DNA of 64,000 nt from Pseudarthrobacter naphthalenicus (GCF_029076445.1 NZ_JARESG010000001.1:248001-312000), one strand, 5' to 3'. Positions 36,632 through 46,605 are shown, counted from the stretch's first letter. Notes: generated by a model not told the origin, from the sequence alone. Translations and numbers: made by a program.

Positions 36632-36637
36632 ACGATA
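36632..36637 (-). promoter_or_regulatory. -10 box of hexapeptide acetyltransferase gene (leaderless)
   Basis: TATCGT on the minus strand, exactly 6 bp before the ATG at 36625. Confidence 0.5.
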
Positions 36638-36717
36638 GCGCTTCGTTGCGTGGGGAGTACCGCATCCGTCCAGCCTCTGGAAACCGAGCCGCGCGGGGTT
36701 GCCTGCAGCGCGTGACC

Positions 36718-36723
36718 TAGGAT
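36718..36723 (+). promoter_or_regulatory. -10 box of SDR gene (leaderless)
   Basis: TAGGAT exactly 6 bp before the ATG at 36730. Confidence 0.55.
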
Positions 36724-36729
36724 CTACCC

Positions 36730-37383
36730 ATGACGACTCTTCAGGGTGCGGTTGTTCTGGTGGTCGGCGCCACTGGCGGACTCGGTTCGCGCATAGCCGC
36801 TCAGCTGGAGAGTGCCGGCGCTATCGTCGCCCGGTCGTCAAAGTCTGCTGGGTACGATCTGCGCGAACCCTCCGTGATCCAGGAGGTGCTGGATGGCACA
36901 AATGCGCAGTACGGACGTCTCGACGGGCTAGTGGTTGCGTCCGGGGTCGTCGCCTTCGGCGCCGCATCCGACCTTGAACCCGCCACGGTGGACGAACTCT
37001 TCGCGGTGAACACCATCAGTCCGATCCAGCTCATTACCCAGAGCCAGCCCTACCTCGCGGCCTCGGCACGTGAGGGCCGGGAGCCTTTTGTGGTCACACT
37101 GAGCGGCGTCGTTGCCGAGGCACCCGTGGCTGGTCTGGCGGCCTACTCGGCGTCGAAGGCTGGGCTTGCGTCCTTCGTCGTCGCAGCGGCGCGCGAGTAT
37201 CGCCGCGCGGGCATCCGAATCCTGGACGCCCGCCCAGGTCACACTCGTACGGCGCTCTCCGAGCATCCAATCGCCGGGTCAGCGCCGCGATTCGGAGCGG
37301 GGCTGGATCCGGACGTGGTTGCAGCGCGGATTATCACTGCGATCGTCGATGGCGAGAAGGATCTACCCAGCACCGCCTTCTAG
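36730..37383 (+). CDS. Short-chain dehydrogenase/reductase
   Basis: A 217-residue Rossmann-fold oxidoreductase. The cofactor-binding motif [13 protein letters not shown] is at 10-22, with the active-site tyrosine and lysine in YSASKAG (about 139-145) and Ser in TLSG before it. The loop after the second strand reads ARSSK, suggesting an NADPH preference. Length is at the short end of classical SDRs. The substrate is unknown. The gene is divergent from a sugar-type acetyltransferase and uses a leaderless promoter. Confidence 0.88.
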   Translation: MTTLQGAVVLVVGATGGLGSRIAAQLESAGAIVARSSKSAGYDLREPSVIQEVLDGTNAQYGRLDGLVVASGVVAFGAASDLEPATVDELFAVNTISPIQLITQSQPYLAASAREGREPFVVTLSGVVAEAPVAGLAAYSASKAGLASFVVAAAREYRRAGIRILDARPGHTRTALSEHPIAGSAPRFGAGLDPDVVAARIITAIVDGEKDLPSTAF

Positions 37384-37484
37384 GCTCGGCCAAGGTCCTG
37401 TTATTGAGCGATTCCCGGATTCTTGGCTGTGCGCTGCACCCTGCCCTCAGGAGGGTGCTGAACCCTTGATGCCAAGGAAGCGCA

Positions 37485-37880
37485 ATGGTTATCCACATAC
37501 CCGAATCCCGCGGTTATGTGCAGCCCGCCGTCCGGCCATGCCTCGACAAATGGCGGCATTTGCAGTGCCTCACTGCACCAGCGGAACCAGACGTGATCGC
37601 CCGCCCTGCCTATCGGATGTTCCAAGGCGCAGTGGTCATGAACGACATGGGCTGGCAGCCTTGGGTTCGGACATTCACCCCACCCGAGGTGGTGGCTGTC
37701 GCCAGTGACCTGGAAAATTTCACCGACGAGGATTTGGAGCTGCGCCGTCGGGAATCGCATTCCGTCGGTAGCGACCTTGATGGTGAGTTCAACTTTGTCG
37801 TGAGCTACCTTCGGCAAGCGCGAACCTTTATGGCGAACCTTGCTGCTGACGGACGCGGCATGGTCTACATGATCGGATGA
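37485..37880 (+). CDS. DUF1877 (YfbM)-like small protein
   Basis: A 131-residue protein preceded by AAGGA at 6 bases. The C-terminal two thirds resemble DUF1877/YfbM: DKWRHLQCL near 21-29, then RTFTPPEVVAVASDL, a helical LENFTDEDLELRRR region and the end RQARTFMANLAADGRGMVYMIG. The first 20 residues (IPESRGYVQPAV) do not show the usual MGMxxxY start, so the N-terminus may be altered or the gene truncated. Function of the family is unknown. Confidence 0.5.
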   Translation: MVIHIPESRGYVQPAVRPCLDKWRHLQCLTAPAEPDVIARPAYRMFQGAVVMNDMGWQPWVRTFTPPEVVAVASDLENFTDEDLELRRRESHSVGSDLDGEFNFVVSYLRQARTFMANLAADGRGMVYMIG

Positions 37881-37936
37881 TGCTCTCCATGGCCTCTTCA
37901 CGGGGCTTGCAGCGGCCGCGGGCAGTCGGGCAACGC

Positions 37937-38977
37937 CTACACAGTCGGGGACCACCCCAACGCCGGACCCAAGGTGGTGGCGATGTCGGTAAGGATCTGG
38001 ACATAGTCCTCGTGGTCGAAGCTGAAAGGCAGCGCGAAGGCCACCTCGTCGACCTCCTGGAACCCCTCGTGTGCGTATAGCTGCTCGGCGATCTGATCGC
38101 TGGTGCCCAGAAGGTCGGCGGCAAACAGCATCCCTCGTGGCCCCTGGGGCGTCAGGGTCCGGGGCGTCCGCTCCCCGACGTAGCGCTGGTATTTTTCGCG
38201 CTGCCCCGGCGAGGCCGAATCAGTGGGGATCACCACCAGGCCTTGCGAGACCCGGGCCGGGCCGTGCGGCTGCGCTGACGCGGCGGCGGCTTCACGGTAC
38301 GCACGGATCTGGGACTGCTGGATTCGGGCAAAGGCCGGCTCCTCATCCGGGTCGGGGAAGATCACGCTGCTGGAGAGCAGATTGAAACCGTTGGCCCCGG
38401 CCCACACCGCCGATTTCCTGCTTGCCGCCCCATACCAGAGCCGTTCACGCAGGCCGGCGGAGTGCGGTTCCACACGGTTGGAGAACTCCTCGACAACACC
38501 CTGTTTGCCGGAGAATTCCCGGACCGGTTCACCGGCAATCAAACGCGCCAGCCGCTCCACCCGCGCATAGCTGAAGTCCTCCAGATCGGCGGTATGGGGA
38601 TACAGTTCGTGCTTCACCGTCTCGAAGTGCATGGGTTCACCCACGCTCAGACCCGGATTGATTCGTCCGCCGGCGAGCACGTCCACGGTGGCCAGGTCCT
38701 CCGCCAGCCGCAAGGGGTTTTCCCACCCCATCGGGGTTACTGCAGTTCCAAGCTCGATCCGGGAGGTGCGCTGGCTCGCCGCAGCCATGACGGCAATGGG
38801 GGAGGAGATGCCGAATTGCAGGTGGCGGTGGCGCAGCCAGGCGCTGTCGAACCCGAGCCGCTCACCCAGTTCGATGACCTGCAACGTGGATTCGTGGCCC
38901 GCGGCCGGGTTCGCCGGATCGAAAAGCCCGATCGTCAGGAAACCAAGCTTGCGCAGCGGGTGTGAAGACTGGGGCAT
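37937..38977 (-). CDS. LLM class flavin-dependent oxidoreductase
   Basis: A 346-residue TIM-barrel flavoprotein of the bacterial luciferase-like group. LGFLTIGLFDP opens the barrel, GFDSAWLRHRH is at about 43-53, and RIELGTAVTPMGWENPLRLAEDLATVDVLAGGRINPGLSVGEP is the FMN-binding region typical of alkanal monooxygenase-like proteins (about 72-114). No F420-specific mark is clear, so FMN is the likely cofactor. AAGGACGCC precedes the ATG. Substrate is not predictable. Confidence 0.88.
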   Translation of the reverse strand: MPQSSHPLRKLGFLTIGLFDPANPAAGHESTLQVIELGERLGFDSAWLRHRHLQFGISSPIAVMAAASQRTSRIELGTAVTPMGWENPLRLAEDLATVDVLAGGRINPGLSVGEPMHFETVKHELYPHTADLEDFSYARVERLARLIAGEPVREFSGKQGVVEEFSNRVEPHSAGLRERLWYGAASRKSAVWAGANGFNLLSSSVIFPDPDEEPAFARIQQSQIRAYREAAAASAQPHGPARVSQGLVVIPTDSASPGQREKYQRYVGERTPRTLTPQGPRGMLFAADLLGTSDQIAEQLYAHEGFQEVDEVAFALPFSFDHEDYVQILTDIATTLGPALGWSPTV

Positions 38978-39150
38978 CGGCGTCCTTCGGGATCGGCAGG
39001 GGGACTGATCCTCATCATATGCGGGGCGGCAGACCCGCTCCTGGGCGGGCTCCCGGAACCGTTAGAATTCAATGAAAACAAAGTGACTTAACGGCGTGTG
39101 GCAAGAAAATACGTTCCGCTTCAACGTCCGGAACTGGCAAAGGAGGCGGC

Positions 39151-40908
39151 ATGCCGCTGAGGCGTTTGATGCAGGTCATAACGGGGGCCGTTGCCGCGGT
39201 GCTGGTCATCTCAGGATGTTCCGCCTCCGGGGGAGCCCCGCCCGTGGTCGTGGGAGAGACCAAACGCGGCGGCAGCGTCACGGTGGCCGAGGTGAACGCG
39301 TTCACGTCCTTCAACCCGTTCAGTGCCGCAGGCAATACCGACATCAACACCAAGATCGGCCAGATCACCCACTCCGGGTTCTACTACGTGGACAACAACG
39401 AAAAGGTTGTCCGCAACGAGAAGTTCGGCCGCTACGAGAAGGTGTCCGACAGGCCGCTAAAGGTCAAATACACCGTCAACGAGGGTGTGAAATGGTCCGA
39501 CGGCGACCCCATAGATGCCGGTGACCTCCTGCTGGCATGGGCCGCGGACTCAGGCTACTTCGACGACGCGAAGGCCGGGACCGGCACCACCTACTTCTCC
39601 GCCGCTGCTGACAGGACCGGCCTGGCGGGCACCGCATTCCCGGAGATCGGCAGCGACGGCCGTTCGATCACCCTCGAGTACCTGTCGCCGTACGCGGACT
39701 GGGAGGTGGCGTTCGACGTCGGCCTTCCGGCCCACGTGGTCGCCGCCAAGAGCGGCCTGAACGACGAAGGCGACCTCATCGCGCTGCTCAAGGACTCGCC
39801 CCGCGGAGACACCGACCGCCCCGCGGTGAACACCCGGCTTAAGCGTGTCAGCGATTTCTGGAACACCGGCTTCGACACCAAGGCGCTGCCCCCTGACCCA
39901 GCGATGTACCTCTCAAGCGGCCCGTACATTGTCCGGGACATGGTTCCGGACACCTCTGTCACTCTGGTGCGGAACAAGGACTACGTCTGGGGTGCTGAAC
40001 CTTACCTGGATGAGATCACCGTGCGCTTTACCGGGGCTGCCGGTGCCGCCGCCGCGGCCCTCCGCGCCGGCCAGGCAGACATCATTGCCCCTCAGCCCTC
40101 TGCCGGGACCGAAGGACTCTTCGATGGGCTGGCCGCCCAGGGAAACACCGTGGAGAGGTACAACCAGTCCGGCTATGACCACCTCGATCTGAAGTTCTCC
40201 GGCCCGTTCGCGGAGAAGAGTGTCCGTGAGGCGTTCCTCAAGACCGTTCCGCGGCAGGAAATCGTCAAAGACGTGGTGGGCGGCCCGGTGGATGATGCCA
40301 AGCCGCTGGATTCGCACGTGTTCCTTCCGGACCATCCCAAGTACGCCGACACTGTCAAGAACAACGGATCCGCTGACTACGCAAAAGTGGATATCCAGGG
40401 TGCGGCCGCGCAGCTCCGCGGGGCGGCCCCGACAATCCGGATCCTGTACAACAAGGACAATCCCAACCGTGCACGGGCCTTTGCCCTGATTCGAGATTCG
40501 GCCAGGGCTGCCGGGTTCACCGTCGAAGACGCCGGCCTCGGAAGTTCTGATTGGGTGGCCGCCCTGAGCAAGGGGGCGTACGACGCCGCCATCCTGGGGT
40601 GGATCGGACCCGGCGTCGGTGTCAGCCGCGTCCCCCAGATCTTCAAGACCGGCGCAGGCAGCAACTTCACCGGGTTCTCCGACGCTGAAGCGGACAAAAC
40701 CATGGAGGAACTGGCTGCCACCACGGACCTGGCAAAACAGGACGAACTCCTGGCCAACGTGGACAAACGGATCTGGCAAAACGCCTATGGCCTGCCGCTT
40801 TACCAAACCACCGGAATGGTCGCCTACAGCAACCGTGTCACCGGCATTGTGCCCAGCTCCGGCCCGCTGGGCGTCTGGTGGAACGTGTGGGACTGGCGCC
40901 TGAAATAG
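39151..40908 (+). CDS. Peptide/nickel-type ABC transporter substrate-binding lipoprotein (family 5)
   Basis: A 585-residue extracellular binding lipoprotein with lipobox ISGC (Cys23). It begins the mature domain with TKRGGSVTVAEVNAFTSFNPF and has the SBP family 5 pattern VKWSDGDPIDAGDLLLAW near 112-129. AAAGGAGGCGGC is a strong ribosome site. It is separate from the next binding protein by 275 bases of AT-richer promoter-like sequence. Peptide or a related ligand is likely; it could share the downstream permeases. Confidence 0.9.
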   Translation: MPLRRLMQVITGAVAAVLVISGCSASGGAPPVVVGETKRGGSVTVAEVNAFTSFNPFSAAGNTDINTKIGQITHSGFYYVDNNEKVVRNEKFGRYEKVSDRPLKVKYTVNEGVKWSDGDPIDAGDLLLAWAADSGYFDDAKAGTGTTYFSAAADRTGLAGTAFPEIGSDGRSITLEYLSPYADWEVAFDVGLPAHVVAAKSGLNDEGDLIALLKDSPRGDTDRPAVNTRLKRVSDFWNTGFDTKALPPDPAMYLSSGPYIVRDMVPDTSVTLVRNKDYVWGAEPYLDEITVRFTGAAGAAAAALRAGQADIIAPQPSAGTEGLFDGLAAQGNTVERYNQSGYDHLDLKFSGPFAEKSVREAFLKTVPRQEIVKDVVGGPVDDAKPLDSHVFLPDHPKYADTVKNNGSADYAKVDIQGAAAQLRGAAPTIRILYNKDNPNRARAFALIRDSARAAGFTVEDAGLGSSDWVAALSKGAYDAAILGWIGPGVGVSRVPQIFKTGAGSNFTGFSDAEADKTMEELAATTDLAKQDELLANVDKRIWQNAYGLPLYQTTGMVAYSNRVTGIVPSSGPLGVWWNVWDWRLK

Positions 40909-41183
40909 TCCTGCCCAGGCGTGCCCAAGTCCGGACGGACCCGGCATGCACAGCCGATTTCGCCGTCGGTCCTACCAACGAGTAGCATGTGACTTGCGCA
41001 ACTTCCGGGTGCAGGCTAGTTATCGGCGATTAACTGATTACGGTTTGGCAACGGTGTACCAGTATTTGGACTTTGTGCGGTTAGGCTACTCGTACATGGG
41101 CTGCGTCACAGTTTAAATCTGGGGCCGGCCTGCCGGGGAGCAAACGATCCCCTGAACATCTCCCACAACTCATAGGAGGCGGA

Positions 41184-42869
41184 ATGCGTTTCACGCGCAC
41201 TTCCAAAGCACTCGGCATGGTGGCGATCGCTGCCTTAGCCCTGACCGGCTGCGGCGCTGGAGGCGGCAGCAATGACGGTGCCAGCCAATCTGCCGGTGAT
41301 CCCAACAAGGTCATCACCGCCTACAGCAACGAACCCCAGAACCCATTGCTGCCGGCCAACACGAACGAAGTTTATGGCGGCAGGGTCGTCGAACTGCTCT
41401 TCGAAGGCCTCCGCAGCTACGACGCCGATGGCAAGCCGGTTAACGCCCTGGCAGAATCCATTGAGTCAAGTGACGCCCAGAACTGGACCATCAAGGTCAA
41501 GAAGGGCCACAAGTTCACCAACGGTGAAGCCATCACCGCGAAGACGTTTGTGGACTCCTGGAACTTCGCAGCGAACTCCAAGAACCTGCAGAACAACGGC
41601 TTCTTCTTCGAGTCCATCGCCGGCTATGAGGATGTCTCCGCCGTAAACACGGAAAAGGCGGCGGACGGCAAGACCACCACCACTCCGGCCCCGAAGGCCG
41701 AGACCATGTCCGGCCTGACGGCCACCGACGATTCGACCATCACGGTCAAGCTGGCCCAGCCTGAAGCTGACTGGTCCCTGCGTCTGGGTTACTCGGCCTT
41801 CTACCCGCTGCCCTCGGCAGCCCTGACCGACCCCAAGACCTACGGCGAGAACCCTGTTGGCAACGGACCGTACAAGCTCGAAAAAGCCGGTGCCTGGGTC
41901 CACGATCAGTCCATCTCGCTCGTCAAGAACGCTGACTACGAAGGCCCCCGCGGATCCAAGAACGGCGGCGTGACCTTCAAGTTCTACACCGATCCGGGCC
42001 CCGCATACACGGACCTGCAGTCCGACAACCTCGACGTCACCGATGTTCTGCCTTCCAACGCGCTGAAGACGTACACCTCGGACTTCCCGGACCGCAACTC
42101 CACCAAGCCCGTAGCCACCGACTCCACGCTGAACATCCCGGGCTACAACCCGAACTTCCAGGGTGAAGCCGGCAAGCTGCGCCGCCAGGCGCTGTCCTAC
42201 GCCATCAACCGCGAGGAAATCGCGAAGGTGGTCTTCAACGGAACGCGCACCCCGGCCAAGGCCTTCGCCCCGCCGGTCATCGATGGTTTCAAGGCCGACC
42301 TCAAGGGCAGCGAAGTCCTTAAGTTTGACGCTGCCAAGGCCAAGGACCTGTGGGCCCAGGCCGACAAGATCCAGCCCTACGACGGCTCCAAGCCGCTCCA
42401 GATTGCCTCCAACACTGATGGCGGCAACAAGGAATGGATCGACGCTGTAGCCAACGGCTTCAAGAACAACCTCGGCATTCAGGCTGAAATCCAGCCGTTC
42501 GCCAAGTTCGCCGAAGTCCTGAACCTCCGCAAGTCCCAGCAGCTCCCCGGCCTGAGCCGCGCCGGCTGGCAGGGCGACTACCCGTCGCTGTACAACTTCC
42601 TCGGACCGGTCTGGGCCACGGGAGCATCCTCCAACTACGAGAAGTACTCGAACCCCGAGTTCGACAAGCTGCTCAAGGAGGGCCTCGCCGCCAAGACCAC
42701 CGATGAGGCGAACGCCAAGTTCAACCAGGCACAGGAAATCCTCTTCCAGGACCTCCCGGGTCTGCCCCTGTGGGACCAGGCACGGCCGATCGTGTGGAGC
42801 AACAACGTTACGAAGGCCGAGACCGGCTGGAATGGCGGCATTCTCTACTACAACATCACGGCCAAGTAG
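41184..42869 (+). CDS. Oligopeptide ABC transporter substrate-binding lipoprotein (OppA-like)
   Basis: A 561-residue family 5 binding lipoprotein with lipobox LTGC (Cys23). The core has the OppA-type VKKGHKFTNGEAITAKTFVDSW and, near the end, the segment LPGLPLWDQARPIVWS. ATAGGAGGCGGA precedes the ATG. It is followed by a hairpin terminator and then the permease genes of the same system, so it would be made in excess over the membrane parts. It is only distantly similar to the preceding binding protein. Confidence 0.93.
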   Translation: MRFTRTSKALGMVAIAALALTGCGAGGGSNDGASQSAGDPNKVITAYSNEPQNPLLPANTNEVYGGRVVELLFEGLRSYDADGKPVNALAESIESSDAQNWTIKVKKGHKFTNGEAITAKTFVDSWNFAANSKNLQNNGFFFESIAGYEDVSAVNTEKAADGKTTTTPAPKAETMSGLTATDDSTITVKLAQPEADWSLRLGYSAFYPLPSAALTDPKTYGENPVGNGPYKLEKAGAWVHDQSISLVKNADYEGPRGSKNGGVTFKFYTDPGPAYTDLQSDNLDVTDVLPSNALKTYTSDFPDRNSTKPVATDSTLNIPGYNPNFQGEAGKLRRQALSYAINREEIAKVVFNGTRTPAKAFAPPVIDGFKADLKGSEVLKFDAAKAKDLWAQADKIQPYDGSKPLQIASNTDGGNKEWIDAVANGFKNNLGIQAEIQPFAKFAEVLNLRKSQQLPGLSRAGWQGDYPSLYNFLGPVWATGASSNYEKYSNPEFDKLLKEGLAAKTTDEANAKFNQAQEILFQDLPGLPLWDQARPIVWSNNVTKAETGWNGGILYYNITAK

Positions 42870-42899
42870 TCTCCAGGATCTAAACTTGCCGTCAGGCAA

Positions 42900-42931
42900 A
42901 TGGGGGTCCGGCATCAGCCGGGCCCCCATTG
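42900..42931 (+). terminator. Intra-operon terminator after the OppA-like gene
   Basis: A 14-bp stem (42900-42913 with 42918-42931, one T-G wobble), loop ATCA. It lies between the binding-protein and permease genes. Confidence 0.7.
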
Positions 42932-42994
42932 TCCTGTACGGCAGGAAGGCACACATGAAACCCCCCACTTCTTTCCCCGAAGGCTGGTGATCCG

Positions 42995-43924
42995 GTGGTC
43001 CGCTTTATCCTGCGTCGGCTCCTCCAAGTGATCCCCGTCTTCATCGGCACCACGCTCCTGGTCTACTACATGGTCTTCGCCCTTCCCGGCGACCCCATCG
43101 CCGCGCTCTTCGGTGACCGCCAGCCCCCGCAGGCCGTCATTGATACCCTCCGCAGCCAGTACCACCTCGACCAGCCCTTCTGGGTCCAGTACGGCCTGTT
43201 CCTGAAGAACCTTTTCACCTTCAACCTGGGTAATGACTTCACCGGTCAGCCCATTGCGGCGAGCCTGGCACGGGTCTTTCCCGTGACGGCCATGCTCGCC
43301 GTCGAGGCGCTTGCCATCCAGGCCATCTTCGGCGTTGCCTTCGGTGTTTTCGCCGGCCTCCGCCGCGGCGGCTGGTTCGACTCCACCGTCCTGGTGGCTT
43401 CCCTCGTCGTCATCGCTGTGCCCACCTTTGTCCTCGGCTTTGTCTTCCAACTGGTTTTCGGTGTCCAGCTCGGCTGGGCCAAACCCACGGTCGGCGCCAA
43501 CGCGGACTGGGGCAGCCTGCTGCTCCCCGCGGTGGTCCTGGGCCTGGTGTCATTTGCCTACGTGCTCCGCCTGACCCGCGCCTCGGTCAGCGAAAACATG
43601 AACGCCGACTACGTCCGGACAGCCACCGCAAAGGGCCTGTCCCGGCCGCGGGTTGTGATTGCCCACATCCTGCGCAACTCCTTGATACCGGTGGTGACCT
43701 ACCTCGGCGCCAACCTCGGCGGCCTGATGGGCGGTGCCATCGTGACGGAGGGCATCTTCAACGTCCCCGGTGTGGGCAACAAGCTCTATCAAGCCGTACT
43801 GCGCAGCGAAGGGCCAACCATCGTCTCCATCGTCAGCGTCCTGGTGCTGGTCTTTGTGGTGGCCAACCTGCTCGTTGATCTCCTGTATGCCTGGCTAGAC
43901 CCGAGGATCCGTTATGACCAGTAA
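42995..43924 (+). CDS. Peptide ABC transporter permease (OppB/DppB-like)
   Basis: A 309-residue permease with six helices. The N-terminus FILRRLLQVIPVFIGTTLLVYYM is the family start, and the EAA loop is NADYVRTATAKGLSRPRVVIAHILRNSLIPV (about residues 200-230). The GTG at 42995 is preceded by GAAGG at longer spacing. It overlaps the following permease by 11 bases. Confidence 0.93.
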   Translation: MVRFILRRLLQVIPVFIGTTLLVYYMVFALPGDPIAALFGDRQPPQAVIDTLRSQYHLDQPFWVQYGLFLKNLFTFNLGNDFTGQPIAASLARVFPVTAMLAVEALAIQAIFGVAFGVFAGLRRGGWFDSTVLVASLVVIAVPTFVLGFVFQLVFGVQLGWAKPTVGANADWGSLLLPAVVLGLVSFAYVLRLTRASVSENMNADYVRTATAKGLSRPRVVIAHILRNSLIPVVTYLGANLGGLMGGAIVTEGIFNVPGVGNKLYQAVLRSEGPTIVSIVSVLVLVFVVANLLVDLLYAWLDPRIRYDQ

Positions 43925-44858
43925 TAACAGCCACTTTGTGGCGCCCATCGACGAGACGCCGTTGCTTGCAACGGACGCCGTCAAAACCGACCAGGCACCG
44001 CTGAGCCTGTGGTCGGACGCATGGCGCAAACTCCGCCGCCGGCCGTTGTTCATCATCTCCTCGCTCCTGATCCTGGCACTGGTGGTCGTGGCGCTGTTCC
44101 CCGGACTCTTCTCCTCCGTTGCGCCAAACGACGGTTGCGAACTGGCGAACTCGGAAGGCGGTCCCACTGCGGGCCACCCGTTCGGCTTCACCTTCCAGGG
44201 CTGTGACATCTACTCCCGCGTCATCCACGGCACCCAGGCCTCCCTCTCGGTGGGTGTGCTTTCCGTCTTGTGCGTCCTTGTCATCGGTGTAACCATCGGT
44301 GCGATCGCCGGCTACTACGGCGGCTGGGTTGACGCGGTCCTGGCCCGCCTCGGTGACATCTTCTTCGCGCTTCCCCTGATCCTGGGTGCCCTGGTCATCA
44401 CCCAGCTCCCGCTGTTCAGGGAAAACCGGAGCGTTTGGACGGTGGTGTTTGTCATCTCCCTGCTGGCGTGGCCACAAATGGCACGCATCACCCGCGGAGC
44501 CGTGATCGAGGTGCGCAACGCGGACTTCGTGACCGCGGCCCGCTCGTTGGGCGTTTCAAGGTTCGGGGCCCTGGTCCGGCACGTCCTGCCGAACGCGCTG
44601 GCACCGATCATTGTCCTGGCCACCCTGGAACTGGGCGTTTTCATTGTGGCCGAAGCCACCCTGTCCTTCCTGGGCATCGGCCTCCCGCAGGGCATCATGT
44701 CCTGGGGCAATGACATTGCGGGTGCCCAGGCATCCATCCGCACCCATCCGCAGATCATGCTCTACCCGGCGGCGGCCCTGTCCATTACCGTGTTGAGCTT
44801 CATCATGCTCGGAGATGCCGTCCGGGATGCGCTTGATCCGAAGAGCCGTCAGCGATGA
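43914..44858 (+). CDS. Peptide ABC transporter permease (OppC/DppC-like)
   Basis: A 314-residue partner of the previous permease. A hydrophilic N-terminus (about 40 residues) with WRKLRRRPLF, the OppC N-terminal domain, precedes the helices. The EAA loop is NADFVTAARSLGVSRFGALVRHVLPNALAPI (about 199-229). It starts inside the OppB-like gene and overlaps the ATPase gene by 4 bases (ATGA), so expression is tightly coupled. Confidence 0.93.
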   Translation: MTSNNSHFVAPIDETPLLATDAVKTDQAPLSLWSDAWRKLRRRPLFIISSLLILALVVVALFPGLFSSVAPNDGCELANSEGGPTAGHPFGFTFQGCDIYSRVIHGTQASLSVGVLSVLCVLVIGVTIGAIAGYYGGWVDAVLARLGDIFFALPLILGALVITQLPLFRENRSVWTVVFVISLLAWPQMARITRGAVIEVRNADFVTAARSLGVSRFGALVRHVLPNALAPIIVLATLELGVFIVAEATLSFLGIGLPQGIMSWGNDIAGAQASIRTHPQIMLYPAAALSITVLSFIMLGDAVRDALDPKSRQR

Positions 44859-46576
44859 GAGACAAAGAGATGCTTACTCCAGAAATCAACATCGACGAGG
44901 CCGTCCCCACCGGCGTAAAGCCGTTGCTGGAAATCCGCGACCTGGCCATTACATTCAAGACCGGCGGCGGTGACGTCCAGGCGGTCCGCAACGCGCACCT
45001 GACCATCATGCCCGGTGAGACCGTGGCCATCGTGGGCGAATCAGGCTCCGGTAAATCCACGACGGCGCTGGCCGCCATCGGCCTCCTGCCCACCAACGGT
45101 GCGGTGTCCGGCGGGCAAATCCTCCTTGACGGGGAGGACATTGCGCATGCCTCCGAAAAACGGATGATCGAACTGCGCGGCAATACGATCGGCATGGTCC
45201 CGCAGGACCCCATGTCCAACCTGAACCCGGTCTGGAAGATCGGCTACCAGGTCAAGGAAACCCTGAGGGCCAACGGACGGCCCAGCGGCCCGGATGACAT
45301 CGCCAAGGTGCTGTCCGAGGCGGGCCTGCCGGACGCCCACCGCCGGGCCAACCAGTACCCGCACGAGTTCTCCGGCGGCATGCGCCAGCGTGCGCTGATC
45401 GCCATCGGATTGTCCTGTCAGCCACGACTGCTGATAGCGGATGAGCCCACGTCTGCCCTGGACGTCACCGTCCAGCGGCAGATCCTGGACCACCTGGAAA
45501 CCATGACGTCCGAGCTCGGCACGGCCGTCCTGCTTATCACGCACGATCTGGGACTGGCCGCCGAGCGGGCCGACAAGGTGGTGGTGATGTACCGGGGACA
45601 GGTTGTGGAGGCAGGTCCCTCACTGGAGCTGCTCCGCAACCCGCAGCACCCCTACACCAAGCGCCTGGTCGAATCCGCCCCTTCCTTGGCAAGCCGGCGC
45701 ATCCAGGTCGCCAAGGAGCAGGGTGTGCAGGCGTCAGACCTGCTGGCGTCCGCCGCTGAGGCAGTGGCCGCGGACAACGTCCTGCAGATCCAGGACCTGC
45801 GCAGGGTCTACAAACTCCGCAGCGGCCTGGGGAAGTCCACGGACTTCGCCGCCGTGGACGGCGTGAGCTTCGACGTGAAGCGGGGAACCACCACTGCAAT
45901 TGTGGGGGAGTCCGGCTCAGGCAAGTCCACAGTGGCCAGAATGGTCCTGCAGCTGGAAAAGCCCACCGAGGGCAGGATCCTCTTCGACGGCGTGGACACC
46001 TCCTTGCTCAAGGCAAAGGAACTGTTCAAGTTCCGCCGCCGGGTGCAGCCGATCTTCCAGGACCCCTACGGTTCGCTGGACCCGATGTACAACATCTTCA
46101 GGACCATCGAGGAGCCGCTCCGGGTACACAAGATAGGGGACGCCGCGAGCCGTGAAAAAAAGGTCCGCGAACTCCTGGACCAGGTGGCCTTGCCGCAGTC
46201 GACCATGCAGCGGTACCCGAACGAGCTCTCCGGGGGGCAGCGCCAGCGCATTGCCATCGCCCGGGCCCTCGCCCTGGACCCGGAAGTAATCATTTGCGAC
46301 GAAGCCGTGTCGGCTTTGGACGTTCTGGTCCAGGCCCAGGTACTGAACCTCCTGGCCGACCTGCAGGCCAACCTGGGGCTCACCTATCTCTTCATAACCC
46401 ACGACCTCGCAGTGGTCCGGCAGATAGCTGACCACGTGTGCGTGATGGAGAAGGGGAAGCTGGTGGAAACGGGTTCCACGGATGACGTCTTCGAATCGCC
46501 CCAGCAGGATTACACCAAGGCACTGCTCAACGCCATTCCCGGTGCGAAGCTGATGCTTCCGCCGGAAGTGGCCTAA
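44855..46576 (+). CDS. Fused dual ATPase for peptide transport (OppD-OppF type)
   Basis: A 573-residue protein carrying both ATPases that are usually separate OppD and OppF. Walker A motifs GESGSGKS are at 61-68 and 351-358. Each half has its signature (EFSGGMRQRALIA and ELSGGQRQRIAIA) and Walker B. The OppD-type end (NPQHPYTKRLVESAPSL) is a peptide-ABC marker. It energises the two permeases upstream. A terminator follows. Confidence 0.95.
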   Translation: MRDKEMLTPEINIDEAVPTGVKPLLEIRDLAITFKTGGGDVQAVRNAHLTIMPGETVAIVGESGSGKSTTALAAIGLLPTNGAVSGGQILLDGEDIAHASEKRMIELRGNTIGMVPQDPMSNLNPVWKIGYQVKETLRANGRPSGPDDIAKVLSEAGLPDAHRRANQYPHEFSGGMRQRALIAIGLSCQPRLLIADEPTSALDVTVQRQILDHLETMTSELGTAVLLITHDLGLAAERADKVVVMYRGQVVEAGPSLELLRNPQHPYTKRLVESAPSLASRRIQVAKEQGVQASDLLASAAEAVAADNVLQIQDLRRVYKLRSGLGKSTDFAAVDGVSFDVKRGTTTAIVGESGSGKSTVARMVLQLEKPTEGRILFDGVDTSLLKAKELFKFRRRVQPIFQDPYGSLDPMYNIFRTIEEPLRVHKIGDAASREKKVRELLDQVALPQSTMQRYPNELSGGQRQRIAIARALALDPEVIICDEAVSALDVLVQAQVLNLLADLQANLGLTYLFITHDLAVVRQIADHVCVMEKGKLVETGSTDDVFESPQQDYTKALLNAIPGAKLMLPPEVA

Positions 46577-46605
46577 AGGACAGTGGCCTAAACGGCAGCA
46601 GCCAC

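Noticed and set aside
37401..37955. Minus-strand frame over the DUF1877-like gene
   Set aside because: The plus-strand frame has a ribosome site and family-like residues, and the minus-strand frame does not.
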